A stretch of 64,000 bases of DNA from Aerococcus agrisoli (GCF_003797145.1 NZ_RKMG01000006.1:1-64000), one strand, 5' to 3'. Shown: positions 55,387 to 64,000, counted from the first letter of the stretch. Numbers and translations are program-made. Notes: a model not told the origin generated them from the letters alone.

Positions 55387-56329
55387 ATATATCGGTAAAC
55401 GGCTTTTGGTAATTATTCCAGTACTTTTTGTAATCTCGATTTTGGCCTTTGTAATGGTGCAAATGGCGCCAGGTGATATAGCAGATTTATATCAATCACC
55501 AGATGCAACACCAGAACAAATCGAAATGATTCGTGAAAACTTAGGTTTGAATGATTCAATCGTAGTGCAATACCTACGTTGGTTAGGCAACTTAGTAACA
55601 GGCGATTTAGGCTTCTCATTTAGAACACGTACAAGTGTTGTTGGTCTAGTTGGACAAGCATTAACACCAACAGTTCAATTAATGTTAACAACTTTGGTTG
55701 TAGCCTACATTGTGGCAATTCCTTTAGGGATTTACGCAGCCAACCACAAAAACACATGGGTTGATAACTTAATCACTACTTTCTCTTTTGCAGGTGTGTC
55801 TATTCCAAACTTCTTCCTAGGTATGTTAATGATCTACTTCTTCTCAGTTGAATTAGGTTGGTTCCCAATTGGTGGACGTGAAAACTTATCTGGTGAAATG
55901 GACTTCTGGCAAAGTATTTCCTACTATGTATTGCCTTCAATCGTATTAGGAACTGCCTACTGTGCCAATATGACGCGTTATGTACGTTCAACAATTATTG
56001 GGATTAACGAACAAAACTATGTACGTACTGCAGTTGCCAAAGGTTTGACAGAAGAAAAAATTATTAACGGTCATACCTTACCAAATGCCTTGGTACCAAT
56101 CTTAACTGTTATCGGTTCAGATATTCCACGTTTAATCGGTGGTGCCGTAGTAACAGAGCAAGTATTCCGTTGGCCTGGTATTGGTTCACTAATGATGGCA
56201 TCAATTAATGCACGTGATTATCCAGTAATCATGGCCATCATCTTATTCTCAGCATTCGCAGTTTTAGCATGTAATTTATTGGTTGACGTTTCATACGCTT
56301 ATGTAGATCCACGCATTCGCTACGAATAA
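55379..56329 (+). CDS. Dipeptide/oligopeptide ABC permease (DppB/OppB)
   Basis: This 316-residue permease begins IKYIGKRLLVIIPVLFVISILAFVMVQMAPGD, the DppB signature. The EAA loop is NYVRTAVAKGLTEEKIINGHTLPNALVPILTVIG, with EQVFRWPGIGSLMMASINARDYPVIMA at the end. It has six membrane helices and forms the channel with the next gene's product. Its start codon overlaps the M20 gene's end, so expression is coupled. Confidence 0.93.
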   Translation: MIKYIGKRLLVIIPVLFVISILAFVMVQMAPGDIADLYQSPDATPEQIEMIRENLGLNDSIVVQYLRWLGNLVTGDLGFSFRTRTSVVGLVGQALTPTVQLMLTTLVVAYIVAIPLGIYAANHKNTWVDNLITTFSFAGVSIPNFFLGMLMIYFFSVELGWFPIGGRENLSGEMDFWQSISYYVLPSIVLGTAYCANMTRYVRSTIIGINEQNYVRTAVAKGLTEEKIINGHTLPNALVPILTVIGSDIPRLIGGAVVTEQVFRWPGIGSLMMASINARDYPVIMAIILFSAFAVLACNLLVDVSYAYVDPRIRYE

Positions 56330-56376
56330 GCAACACTTATCTGACACGACATGGGCAAGTATTTAGGAGGGGTTAT

Positions 56377-57321
56377 ATGGCTGAAGAAAATTTATTCAAG
56401 GTTGTTTATGCGGATGCAGAGGACTTTGCAACGCAACATTTGGTTGAGGAAGCAAGTTTAAAAGCAACTTCAGAGAAGAAAGAAGCAGGTTACTGGGCAG
56501 TCATTTTCAAACGATTTGCCCGTAACAAAGCTGCCGTTTTTGGTTTAGTATGTTTTGCAATTTTATTAGCAGCTACAGCTTTTGCAAATGTTATCGCTCC
56601 TTATAATCCGGATGAAATTGTAGGGGATTTCCTACAAGCACCAACAATGGCGCATTGGCTAGGCACAGATGAAATCGGGCGTGATGTATTTTCTCGGGTT
56701 TTATATGGTGGTCAAGTTTCTATGTTTGTTGGGATTACTTCCGTTTTAATTTATGCAGCAATCGGCACGACTTTAGGTTTGATCTCAGGTTTCTTAGGTG
56801 GCGTATGGGATTTCGTGATCATGCGTTTAACAGAAGTTATCATGTCATTCCCGTATTTCTTAGTGGTATTAGTAGTTGTTGGTATCCTTGGTCCATCAAT
56901 CTGGAATGTAACCATCGTAATTGGTTTGTTTGGTTGGGCGCCACTATGTCGCTTGGTTCGTGCTGAAGTAATGAAATTACGTGAAGCAGACTATATTCAA
57001 GCAGCCGTAGCATCTGGTTACTCAACAAGCAACATTGCTTTCAAACAAATTGTGCCAAACATCCTTTCACCAATTTTGGTAAACATGACATTTGGTATCT
57101 CTACTTCAATTATTACTGAAGCTTCTCTATCTTTCCTAGGTGTAGGTGTTGTACCACCGACTTCATCATGGGGGAACTTGCTAACAGCAGCGCAATCTCT
57201 ATCCGTACTAACCATGCAACCATGGCGTTGGGTACCAGTTGGACTTGCTATCTTCTTAGCGGTTCTTTCTATCAACTTCATTGGTGAAGGTTTACGTGGC
57301 GCAGTGGAAGGTGAAATCTAA
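56377..57321 (+). CDS. Dipeptide/oligopeptide ABC permease (DppC/OppC)
   Basis: This 314-residue second permease has a 45-residue cytosolic N-terminal part, then FKRFARNKAAVFGLVCFAILLAATAFANVIAPYNP and LGTDEIGRDVFSRVLYGGQVSMFVG, and the EAA loop DYIQAAVASGYSTSNIAFKQIVPNILSPILV. It pairs with DppB. It is preceded by a 47-base gap with GGAGGGG and followed by the binding-protein gene. Confidence 0.93.
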   Translation: MAEENLFKVVYADAEDFATQHLVEEASLKATSEKKEAGYWAVIFKRFARNKAAVFGLVCFAILLAATAFANVIAPYNPDEIVGDFLQAPTMAHWLGTDEIGRDVFSRVLYGGQVSMFVGITSVLIYAAIGTTLGLISGFLGGVWDFVIMRLTEVIMSFPYFLVVLVVVGILGPSIWNVTIVIGLFGWAPLCRLVRAEVMKLREADYIQAAVASGYSTSNIAFKQIVPNILSPILVNMTFGISTSIITEASLSFLGVGVVPPTSSWGNLLTAAQSLSVLTMQPWRWVPVGLAIFLAVLSINFIGEGLRGAVEGEI

Positions 57322-57349
57322 CCTAGTTAGGGAGAGCGGAGGAATACTT

Positions 57350-58975
57350 ATGAAAGAAAAACTACTAGCTTTATTGACTGTAGCAACGCTTGCCCTTGCA
57401 GGGTGCGGCGCAAATGCTTCAATTGAAACAACCGGGACTGCTAATGCCCAAGAAGTATCAAATTTGGATACAACACTTGATATTGGTACAACCAATACGA
57501 TTTCAGGATTTAACGTATTTAATACAACCGACGTTGCGGGTCAATGGATTCAACGTTTTATGTATCCATCCATGTTGGATCAACCTGAAGCAGGTGTATT
57601 CCAACCGAATGTTGCGACCATGACGACTGAAGACAATCAAACCTATACCATTACAGTGGGTGACGATGTGACTTGGTCAGATGGCGTACCTTTTACCGCA
57701 GACGATATCGCTTATAACTTCAGTATCATTGCCAATCCAGATATTGAAACATCATCTAGTTCTTTAATTAAAGCAATCCAAGGTTTAGACGGTACAGGTA
57801 AATTGGAAGAGGGCGCTGAAACAATTTCTGGTGTGAATGTGATCGATGATAAGACATTGACCATTACTTTGAAAACCCCAATGGATCCAGCATATGTATA
57901 TGAAAACATTGGTTTCAAATTGATGATTGCACCGAAACATGTTGTGGAAAAAGAAGATATCTACAATTTAGGTTCTTCTACTTTTGCAACAGCACCAACA
58001 GTTTTTGCAGGACCTTACAAGTTCGTTGAATATGCGAGCGGTTCATACGTAAAATTAGCCGCAAATGAAAGCTACCACAAAGGCGAACCAAAAATTCCAA
58101 ACGTGATTGTGCATATTATGGACTCTACAGGTATGGTAATTGCCTTACAAGCTGGTGAATTAGACATGACTGCCGGTGGTGGTATTGCCCTAATTCCAAT
58201 TTCAGATGTGAAATTCTTACAAGAGAATGAAGATATCCACGTTGAATCTAACTATGGTACTTCTGTTCAGTTTATGAATATCAATAACGAAAAATTCGAT
58301 AATGCTACTTTTAGATTGGCTTTACTAACAGCAATCAACCGTGACCGTATGGCAGATGGTTTGCTACAAGGTGAAGGGGAAGTTATTCCGACTACTTATA
58401 CATCAGTGAGTCCGTATAAAGATCCAGACTTAGCGCCAGTTGCTTATGATCCTGAAGAAGCTAAACGATTACTTGAAGAATCAGGATTTGATACAAGCCA
58501 AACAATTAAATTGGCTGTACCAACTGGTAACGTAACACGTATGAATGCAGCCAACTTAATTGAACAAGACTTAGAAGCAATCGGTTTAGATATTGTTCAA
58601 ACGTCAGCTGACTTTACGACCCATGCAGCAAATGTTGCAGCTGGTGATTATGATTTAGCGATGATGGGACAAGCCTTGAACGTTGACCCTGACCAATCTT
58701 CATACTGGGCTTCAACTGGTTCAAATACCTTAAATATCGATGACCCTGTCTTAGATGAATTAATTACAGAAGGCTCTACCTTAACTAGCTTCGAAGATCG
58801 TTACGCTGTTTACCAAGAAATTCAACAACGTTTCCAAGAACAAGCTTACCTAGTACCACTTTACTCAGATTACCAATTCATTATTGAAAACAAACAACTA
58901 GATGGCGGTATTACACCATTCTGGTTCGGTTCATTAACGGATGCCCAAGATTGGACATTGAACAACGCATACTAA
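57350..58975 (+). CDS. Peptide ABC transporter substrate-binding lipoprotein
   Basis: This family 5 binding protein of about 541 residues has a lipoprotein signal (MKEKLLALLTVATLALAGCGANA). Typical SBP5 blocks include YTITVGDDVTWSDGVPFTADDIAYNF, VFAGPYKFVEYASGSYVKLAANESYHKGEPKIPNVI and FRLALLTAINRDRMADGLLQGEG. It delivers peptides, or acylated amino acids, to the DppBC channel. The start at 57350 follows GGAGG at seven bases; an in-frame extension overlapping dppC is rejected because the signal peptide would be internal. Confidence 0.93.
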   Translation: MKEKLLALLTVATLALAGCGANASIETTGTANAQEVSNLDTTLDIGTTNTISGFNVFNTTDVAGQWIQRFMYPSMLDQPEAGVFQPNVATMTTEDNQTYTITVGDDVTWSDGVPFTADDIAYNFSIIANPDIETSSSSLIKAIQGLDGTGKLEEGAETISGVNVIDDKTLTITLKTPMDPAYVYENIGFKLMIAPKHVVEKEDIYNLGSSTFATAPTVFAGPYKFVEYASGSYVKLAANESYHKGEPKIPNVIVHIMDSTGMVIALQAGELDMTAGGGIALIPISDVKFLQENEDIHVESNYGTSVQFMNINNEKFDNATFRLALLTAINRDRMADGLLQGEGEVIPTTYTSVSPYKDPDLAPVAYDPEEAKRLLEESGFDTSQTIKLAVPTGNVTRMNAANLIEQDLEAIGLDIVQTSADFTTHAANVAAGDYDLAMMGQALNVDPDQSSYWASTGSNTLNIDDPVLDELITEGSTLTSFEDRYAVYQEIQQRFQEQAYLVPLYSDYQFIIENKQLDGGITPFWFGSLTDAQDWTLNNAY

Positions 58976-59009
58976 CCCGCCTAAGGGAAACGGAAAGGAT
59001 TTGACGACA

Positions 59010-60185
59010 ATGAACTTTATGAAAGAAAAAAACATCTTAGAAGTCAACCACTTGAAAATCTCATTTAAAACCTTAGATGGTAATGTCCAAGCAATTCGCG
59101 ACGTGTCTTTCTCCTTGAAAAAAGGAGAAACACTAGCCATTGTTGGGGAATCCGGTTCAGGGAAATCAGTATCAACGAAAGCAATCACAGGCTTACTGCC
59201 AAAAAACTTAACCAATATTGAAGATGGTGAAATTCTTTTTAACGGCAAAGATTTATTGAAAGCCAGCAATAAAGAACTTACTAAGGTACGTGGTTCTGAA
59301 ATTGCCATGATCTTCCAAGATCCAATGACTTCGTTAAACCCAGTGATGACTGTAGGTATGCAAATTGCTGAAGCGATTATGGCGCATACACGTTTGGATA
59401 AAAAGACGGCCCTTGATCGTGCCATTAAATTAATGGAAAAAGTAGAAATCAAGGATGCCGCGAAAAAAGCCTATCAATATCCACACCAATTCTCAGGTGG
59501 TATGCGTCAACGTATCATGATTGCGATGGCCCTTGCATGTAAACCCAAAATTCTGATTGCCGACGAACCGACAACAGCCCTTGATGTATCTGTTCAAGCG
59601 CGCATCATCGAGTTAATCAATGAATTAAAAGACGAATTCGATACGTCAGTTATTTTCATTACCCATGATTTAGGTGTGGTAGCCAATGTCGCCGACCGTG
59701 TTGCTGTAATGTATGCTGGTCGTGTGATTGAAGCAGGTACAACAAACGAAATCTTCTATCATCCACAACATCCATATACATGGGGATTATTGGAAGCAAC
59801 ACCGACCTTATCAACAGAGGACGACCAATTGTATACCATTCCTGGTAACCCACCAAACATGGCAAACTTGAAACCTGGTGATCCTTTTGCACCAAGAAAT
59901 CCATATGCATTAGGTATTGATTTCGTAACTGAACCACCAATGTTTAGAGTGACTGAAACGCATTCAGCTGCAACGTGGTTGTTGGATGATCGTTCACCAA
60001 AAATTACGCCACCATTAGATATTCAAGCACGTTACGTGATATACGAAAATTTGATGGGTCGTGATAAGGGGGAGTCGGTAGCGGACTATAATGAAGTAGC
60101 CATTGCCGCTTTTGAAACAGCGAATGAGTTGGGGCCCAAAACCTTTGATGATGCAGTAGCTGCAGTTGAATTTTTAGAAGTATAG
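59010..60185 (+). CDS. Peptide ABC transporter ATPase (DppD/OppD)
   Basis: This ATPase of about 391 residues has Walker A GESGSGKSV, signature FSGGMRQR and Walker B ILIADEPTTALD. The C-terminal oligopeptide-transporter motif is present (IPGNPPNMANLKPGDPFAPRNPYAL), but the Cys residues that hold the iron-sulfur cluster in some OppD proteins are not obvious. It is about 40-60 residues longer than usual, with an acidic helical tail after the family domain. Start 59010 follows AAAGGA. Confidence 0.9.
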   Translation: MNFMKEKNILEVNHLKISFKTLDGNVQAIRDVSFSLKKGETLAIVGESGSGKSVSTKAITGLLPKNLTNIEDGEILFNGKDLLKASNKELTKVRGSEIAMIFQDPMTSLNPVMTVGMQIAEAIMAHTRLDKKTALDRAIKLMEKVEIKDAAKKAYQYPHQFSGGMRQRIMIAMALACKPKILIADEPTTALDVSVQARIIELINELKDEFDTSVIFITHDLGVVANVADRVAVMYAGRVIEAGTTNEIFYHPQHPYTWGLLEATPTLSTEDDQLYTIPGNPPNMANLKPGDPFAPRNPYALGIDFVTEPPMFRVTETHSAATWLLDDRSPKITPPLDIQARYVIYENLMGRDKGESVADYNEVAIAAFETANELGPKTFDDAVAAVEFLEV

Positions 60186-60198
60186 AGGGGGTTTGGTT

Positions 60199-61149
60199 AT
60201 GACTGAAAACATTGTAAAAGTAGAACGTGTCAAAAAGATTTATAAGCAAAGTCGTAGCGAACAAGTCGTTGCCGTGAATGATGTTTCTTTTACCATCAAA
60301 AAAGGGGAAACCTTTGGCCTAGTTGGGGAATCTGGTTCAGGTAAATCCACAACTGGTAAATTATTGATGGGCTTAGAAGATATCACTGATGGGAAAATTA
60401 CCTTCATGGGGCACGATGTTGCTGCTATTAAAGGACGTAAAGATCTACTTGCTTTCCGAAAAAATATCCAAATGATCTTCCAGGATCCATATGCTTCTCT
60501 AAATCCACGTATGACCGTAAAAGAAATTATCGGCGGGCCTATGCGTATTCACGGTTTGGTCAAAAGCCAAGGTGAACAAGACGCAGCCGTGTATGACTTA
60601 ATGGAACAAGTTGGTTTGGATCCTGCATATGCGAACCGTTATGCGCGTGAGTTTTCTGGCGGTCAATGTCAACGTGTAGGGATTGCGCGTGCATTGGCTT
60701 TACAACCAAAATTAATCATCGCTGACGAAGCCATTTCTGCACTAGATGTGTCTATTCAAGCGCAAATTGTTAACTTGTTACGTGAATTGAAGAAGACAAA
60801 TGATTTAACTTACCTATTCATTACCCATGATTTATCCATGGTAAAATACATCTCTGACCGTATTGGGGTAATGAGCCAAGGGCGTTTGGTTGAATTGGCG
60901 CCAGCTGATGAAATCTACAATAATCCTTTACATGATTACACAAAATCATTGTTATCCGCTATTCCAACAGCAGACCCAGAATCAGAACGAGTACGTCGTC
61001 GTATTCATTTCGATGGTTTGACATATACAGATGCAGAATATGCAGAATGTAGTTTAGTTGAAATCGCACCTGATCATTTTGTATATTGTCACCCTAGTGA
61101 AGTGGCAGATTATGAAAGAAAAGCAAATGCGGTCTTTAGCTTGGTTTAA
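60199..61149 (+). CDS. Peptide ABC transporter ATPase (DppF/OppF)
   Basis: This 316-residue ATPase has Walker A GESGSGKST, signature FSGGQCQR and Walker B LIIADEAISALDVS. Note DEA in place of the more common DEP. It has the C-terminal domain of OppF with HDYTKSLLSAIPTADP, then an extension with Cys residues (YAECSLVEIAPDHFVYCHPSE) that may bind a metal or iron-sulfur cluster. It is the last gene of the operon, 13 bases after dppD, with a GAGGGGG site and a terminator behind. Confidence 0.92.
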   Translation: MTENIVKVERVKKIYKQSRSEQVVAVNDVSFTIKKGETFGLVGESGSGKSTTGKLLMGLEDITDGKITFMGHDVAAIKGRKDLLAFRKNIQMIFQDPYASLNPRMTVKEIIGGPMRIHGLVKSQGEQDAAVYDLMEQVGLDPAYANRYAREFSGGQCQRVGIARALALQPKLIIADEAISALDVSIQAQIVNLLRELKKTNDLTYLFITHDLSMVKYISDRIGVMSQGRLVELAPADEIYNNPLHDYTKSLLSAIPTADPESERVRRRIHFDGLTYTDAEYAECSLVEIAPDHFVYCHPSEVADYERKANAVFSLV

Positions 61150-61169
61150 TATAAAATTGCTTATTTTTT

Positions 61170-61203
61170 CCTCCATTACCTAGCCGGTAGTGGAGGTTTT
61201 TTA
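61170..61203 (+). terminator. Terminator of the peptide-transport operon
   Basis: CCTCCA-TACC pairs with GGTA-TGGAGG and is followed by TTTTTTATT. Confidence 0.78.
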
Positions 61204-61288
61204 TTGATAAAATTGTCGATGATTTGACTTTTTTGCAAGGTGACAATGCGCAGAAATCCCTAAATATAGGGATTAGTAGGGTACAATT

Positions 61289-61302
61289 TGAAAGCGTTAA
61301 CA
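61289..61302 (+). promoter_or_regulatory. cre box 1 of the GPH symporter gene
   Basis: TGAAAGCGTTAACA fits the cre consensus perfectly. It lies about 230 bases upstream of the likely promoter. Confidence 0.6.
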
Positions 61303-61527
61303 TGACCGAAGGGGTATAAAATACAATTATTGTTTTATTTTTATGCGGACAAAAAATGCATAAAAATAGACGATATTTCGTGAAAAGTTATGCGATTTTG
61401 GCGATGTAGCAAGTTTTCTATCGCACAAGTCAAAGTTGGCGATTGACGATAAAATATCGCTTTCTGCAATAAAATGTTGCACTTGATTAAACTTGTGAAT
61501 TTCTTCACTACCTTTTAGAAATAAAGG

Positions 61528-61556
61528 TTGTAAACGTTTTCTTTTCTTCGTATAAT
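61528..61556 (+). promoter_or_regulatory. Promoter with overlapping cre box 2
   Basis: TTGTAA (61528) and a perfect TATAAT (61551-61556) are 17 bases apart. TGTAAACGTTTTCT (61529-61542), 13 of 14 matches to cre, covers the -35. Confidence 0.7.
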
Positions 61557-61606
61557 GACCATATTGAAAGTTCGAATGTTGCAAATTATTTTTTTTAGTT
61601 AAAAAT

Positions 61607-61620
61607 TGAAATCGTTTACA
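61607..61620 (+). promoter_or_regulatory. cre box 3, downstream of the promoter
   Basis: TGAAATCGTTTACA fits the cre consensus perfectly and lies in the 5' leader, where CcpA would act as a roadblock. A minus-strand open frame across this region lacks any gene-like content. Confidence 0.65.
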
Positions 61621-61704
61621 TTCATTATACATTCGGACTTCTTGCTTTCGCGAAGCAAACTAGTTGGTTACTGATTACTTCTTCAATAGATGGGAGAAAA
61701 GAAA

Positions 61705-63159
61705 ATGGCACAAAATGTAAATGCACCAGTTGAGCAATACCATAACGCAAAACAATGGGAAATTGCTTTATTCTCACTTAACAACTCTGCTTCAAACTTA
61801 TATCTTTTCGCTTTTGGTTTCTTAACTTACTACGCAACAGGTGTTGTAGGTTTTGCTACTTTGACAGTTGCCTCATTATTGGGTGCAGCGCGTTTATTCG
61901 ATGGTTTGATTGACCCTATGATCGGGGTTATCATGGACCACGTTGATACTAAATGGGGTCGTTTCCGTCCAATCATGTTAATTTCAAACATCGGTTTGGC
62001 ATTATCATTTGCTTTATTATTCTCAACTCACTTGTTTGATGGTGGTATGAAATTTGTGATTTACTTTATCGCATTGATTTTCCACAAAATCGTGTACTCT
62101 TTCCAACAAACAGTAACGAAAGCAGCGCAACCCGTTTTAACAAACAACCCTAAACAACGTCCATTATTCTCAATTTACGATACAATCTTTTCTTCAATTG
62201 GGATCTTCTCATTAGGACAAATGCTTATTGCTAACTGGTTAGCACCTCGTCACGGGGGCGAATTTAATGCAGCATTCTTTGGTGAATTTATTACAGGTAT
62301 GGTTGTCCTTTCATTTATTTTAACTGTCCTAGCAATGATTGGTATTGCCCGTAAAGATAACAAAGAATACTTTGGTTTAGGTGCAAATTCAGTTGAAACG
62401 AAATCAATCAAAGATTACTGGTCAGTTGTTAAAGGCAACCGTCCTTTACAAGTATTAGCATTAACTTCAGCTTTAGTTAAATTCTTATCTACTGCTATCG
62501 GGGACCAAGTATTCTTAGTATTAATCTTTGGTATTGTTTTAGGTAACTATGGTATTTCAGGTACCTTAGGTTTGATCCAAATTGTTCCTAACTTGTTATT
62601 AGTTGCAGCATTCTCAATTTTAGCTTCTCGTACTTCATTGAAAAATGCTTACATGGCTTCATTAACCTTGTTAATTATTTCAGTTTCAACAATGGGATTA
62701 ATCCTATATACATCACCAGACACAACTCAAATTTTTGCTAACGGTGGTTTAGCAATGTACGCATTCTCAGCTGGTTACATCGGCTTCAAGATTGCAGCAA
62801 GTTACCCAACTTCAATCGTATTAACAATGGCTGCAGATATTTCGGACTACGAAACTGCACGTTCAGGTCGTTTCGTATCTGGTTTAATCGGTACAGTATT
62901 CTCACTAACTGACTCAATCTCAACATCATTAGCACCAATTATGATTGGTTGGTTGATGATTGGTATCGGCTTCACAGATGCTTACCCAGGTCCAGATGAA
63001 CCACTTTCAGATGGTTTATTCTCAGCCGCAACAACGTTATTAGTTATCCTACCTGTTGTTATTTCAATCATCGCAATGTTCTTGATGACTCGCTACCCAT
63101 TAAACAGACAAAAAATGGAAGAAATTCAAGAAAAAATTGCAGAACGTAAAGCAGCATAG
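61705..63159 (+). CDS. GPH-family sugar:cation symporter
   Basis: This carrier of about 484 residues is of the glycoside-pentoside-hexuronide family, with twelve helices. Signatures are LLGAARLFDGLIDPMIGVIMDHVDTKWGRFRPIMLIS and SYPTSIVLTMAADISDYETARSGRFVSGLIGTVFS. It imports a glycoside, pentoside or hexuronide with Na+ or H+. It lacks the C-terminal EIIA domain of LacS. No hydrolase gene is adjacent, so the sugar is unknown. Three cre boxes show strong catabolite control. The start at 61705 follows GGGAG. Confidence 0.88.
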   Translation: MAQNVNAPVEQYHNAKQWEIALFSLNNSASNLYLFAFGFLTYYATGVVGFATLTVASLLGAARLFDGLIDPMIGVIMDHVDTKWGRFRPIMLISNIGLALSFALLFSTHLFDGGMKFVIYFIALIFHKIVYSFQQTVTKAAQPVLTNNPKQRPLFSIYDTIFSSIGIFSLGQMLIANWLAPRHGGEFNAAFFGEFITGMVVLSFILTVLAMIGIARKDNKEYFGLGANSVETKSIKDYWSVVKGNRPLQVLALTSALVKFLSTAIGDQVFLVLIFGIVLGNYGISGTLGLIQIVPNLLLVAAFSILASRTSLKNAYMASLTLLIISVSTMGLILYTSPDTTQIFANGGLAMYAFSAGYIGFKIAASYPTSIVLTMAADISDYETARSGRFVSGLIGTVFSLTDSISTSLAPIMIGWLMIGIGFTDAYPGPDEPLSDGLFSAATTLLVILPVVISIIAMFLMTRYPLNRQKMEEIQEKIAERKAA

Positions 63160-63217
63160 AAAATATTCCACCTCAAAGAAATTTTTCAACATGCAGTACC
63201 AAACGTTCTAATATGAA

Positions 63218-63253
63218 AAATAGCCTCTTCGTGCACGAAGAGGCTATTTTTTT
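63218..63253 (+). terminator. Terminator of the GPH symporter gene
   Basis: AATAGCCTCTTCGTG and its mirror CACGAAGAGGCTATT form a long perfect hairpin followed by TTTTTT. From here to 63518 I see no gene. Confidence 0.88.
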
Positions 63254-63518
63254 GGACATCTGGAATAGAAGTAAACTAGACCCTAAGAATTGGACCATGA
63301 GCCTTTTAAATATAAAGTTTCATATTTGAAAAAGATGGCTACTATCCAACTATGAGATCCTGTAGTAGAAAATAGGCACTATCAAAAATTATTTGAATAG
63401 TAAATAAACGGGAGTATTTATTTTAGCCACAGGCTCTAGAAAAATTCCGTCAACACGGCATTTTCAATGGATATTTCCAAAAAAAGTTATTTTTTATTAA
63501 AATATAGTGATATTTTTG

Positions 63519-63547
63519 TTGACAACTACTCAGAAATATTCTAATAT
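63519..63547 (+). promoter_or_regulatory. Promoter of the T-box leader
   Basis: A perfect TTGACA -35 and TAATAT -10 are 17 bases apart. The transcript would begin near 63554. Confidence 0.75.
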
Positions 63548-63572
63548 AAATTTAATCAAATATTCATAAATG

Positions 63573-63813
63573 AAGAGTAAAGACAAAGAGATAGGGAATT
63601 CATTTCGAGAGAGTCTGTGGATGCTGCGAACAGATAATGCCCCCTATGAAGACACAGCTTTATGCATTGACCTAAAGTCCGGTGGTACCGATATAACCAG
63701 AGTTACACTATAGGTGTAGACTCAATGAGGTTGCAAGTGTGAACTTGTAACAAATTAAGGTGGGAACACGTTCAGACGTCCTTAGTCCAGAAATGGATTA
63801 AGGGCGTTTTTTG
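63573..63813 (+). promoter_or_regulatory. T-box leader, histidine-type
   Basis: Stem I opens with AGAGTAAAGAC and holds the GAGAGTCTGTGGATGCTGCGAACAGA distal region. On its 3' side the specifier loop reads GAAGACACAGC, where CAC (His) is followed by a purine. The T-box is AAGGTGGGAACACG (63757-63770), whose TGGG pairs with an NCCA end having discriminator C, the base found in tRNA-His. A terminator at 63774-63811 (GACGTCCTTAGTCC with GGATTAAGGGCGT and T run) competes with the antiterminator. Uncharged tRNA-His should turn on the downstream gene. Confidence 0.87.
63774..63811 (+). terminator. T-box expression-platform terminator
   Basis: ACGTCCTTAGTCC pairs with GGATTAAGGGCGT and is followed by TTTTTT. 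Its 5' arm follows directly after the T-box sequence. Confidence 0.8.
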
Positions 63814-63855
63814 TATCTAAAATGAGAAAATTCGGATTTATAAAGGAGGAACAAC

Positions 63856-64000
63856 ATGGCCACATCCAACGTGCTACAACGTATCAGCTTAGCGAAAGAA
63901 TATCTAGAAACAGTCTCTGCCGCAGGTTTTCGACTGATAGACCTCAACATGGTTGAACCATTCAATACGGAAAATAAAGCCGATTATCCACAAAACATTG
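63856..64000 (+). CDS. hisZ: Probable ATP phosphoribosyltransferase regulatory subunit, 3' end outside window
   Basis: Only 48 residues are visible: MATSNVLQRISLAKEYLETVSAAGF, then RLIDLNMVEPFNTENKADYPQN. The pattern resembles the start of HisRS-like class II folds such as HisZ, where a helix leads into a short strand with a Glu-Pro-Phe turn. A histidine-type T-box leader lies directly upstream, which suits hisZ at the head of a his operon; hisS is the main alternative. It has an AAAGGAGGA site. Confidence 0.5.
   Translation, partial: MATSNVLQRISLAKEYLETVSAAGFRLIDLNMVEPFNTENKADYPQNI

Noticed and set aside
61327..61632. 101-codon minus-strand frame upstream of the GPH symporter gene
   Set aside because: It overlaps the promoter and two cre boxes and has no credible start signal or motif.

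Overview
The window looks like a low-GC Gram-positive chromosome, most likely a lactic-acid-type member of the Lactobacillales. An Aerococcus/Carnobacterium-like relative is my guess; no rRNA or marker gene fixes the genus. Support comes from AT-rich spacers, strong AGGAGG-type ribosome binding sites, CcpA (cre) boxes, a T-box leader, many PTS genes and a cydABCD plus NDH-2 respiratory set. I see no tRNA, rRNA, CRISPR array, transposase or phage gene.

Layout. 1-5.3 kb: end of a GNAT acetyltransferase, a NiCo(czcD)-type riboswitch ahead of a P1B-4 metal-efflux ATPase, and a LysR/NmrA-like pair. 5.8-7.1 kb: an OFA-family anion transporter under a cre site. 7.6-17 kb: a respiratory block with cytochrome bd (cydAB), its CydDC exporter, a polyprenyl synthase, MenA and NDH-2. 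17.7-22.7 kb: flavin and NAD(P) oxidoreductases, a second LysR gene and an acetoin/butanediol dehydrogenase. 23-29.4 kb: a PRD regulator with a galactitol-type PTS, a KDPG/KDPGal aldolase and a galactonate-type dehydratase, apparently a pathway for a phosphorylated sugar acid. 29.5-35.7 kb: glycerate kinase, then a maltose system (RpiR regulator, MalP-like EIICB, MalA GH4 glucosidase) and a small 6-phosphogluconate-dehydrogenase-like gene. 35.9-46.7 kb: a GT8 glycosyltransferase, an HxlR regulator, an OpuC-like ABC transporter whose operon runs into a dehydrogenase pseudogene with two in-frame stops, an esterase, an F420-type reductase and small DUF proteins. 46.9-52.4 kb: an Ile-rich leader peptide with attenuator ahead of a LIV-type binding protein, nagA and a hydratase. 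52.8-61.1 kb: two tandem M20 amidohydrolases with a complete Dpp/Opp peptide transporter. 61.2-64 kb: a GPH sugar symporter with three cre boxes, then a histidine-type T-box leader and the start of a probable hisZ.

The non-coding DNA is unusually structured. (i) Five copies of a ~215 bp palindromic interspersed repeat with inverted ends (5358, 17220, 18546, 36726, 43188), often accompanied by a related GAGGGC hairpin terminator. (ii) Three tandem ~120 nt structured units after the LIV binding-protein gene (48341-48698), whose helices keep pairing while changing sequence. (iii) Four tandem 41-bp hairpins (49557-49713). (iv) A junction-like element with twin identical loops between cydC and the polyprenyl synthase gene (13552-13653).

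The genes suggest a facultative fermenter that takes up sugars, sugar acids and peptides under carbon-catabolite control and can respire with cytochrome bd. No haem or quinone-ring synthesis gene is present here, so those precursors come from elsewhere in the genome or from outside.
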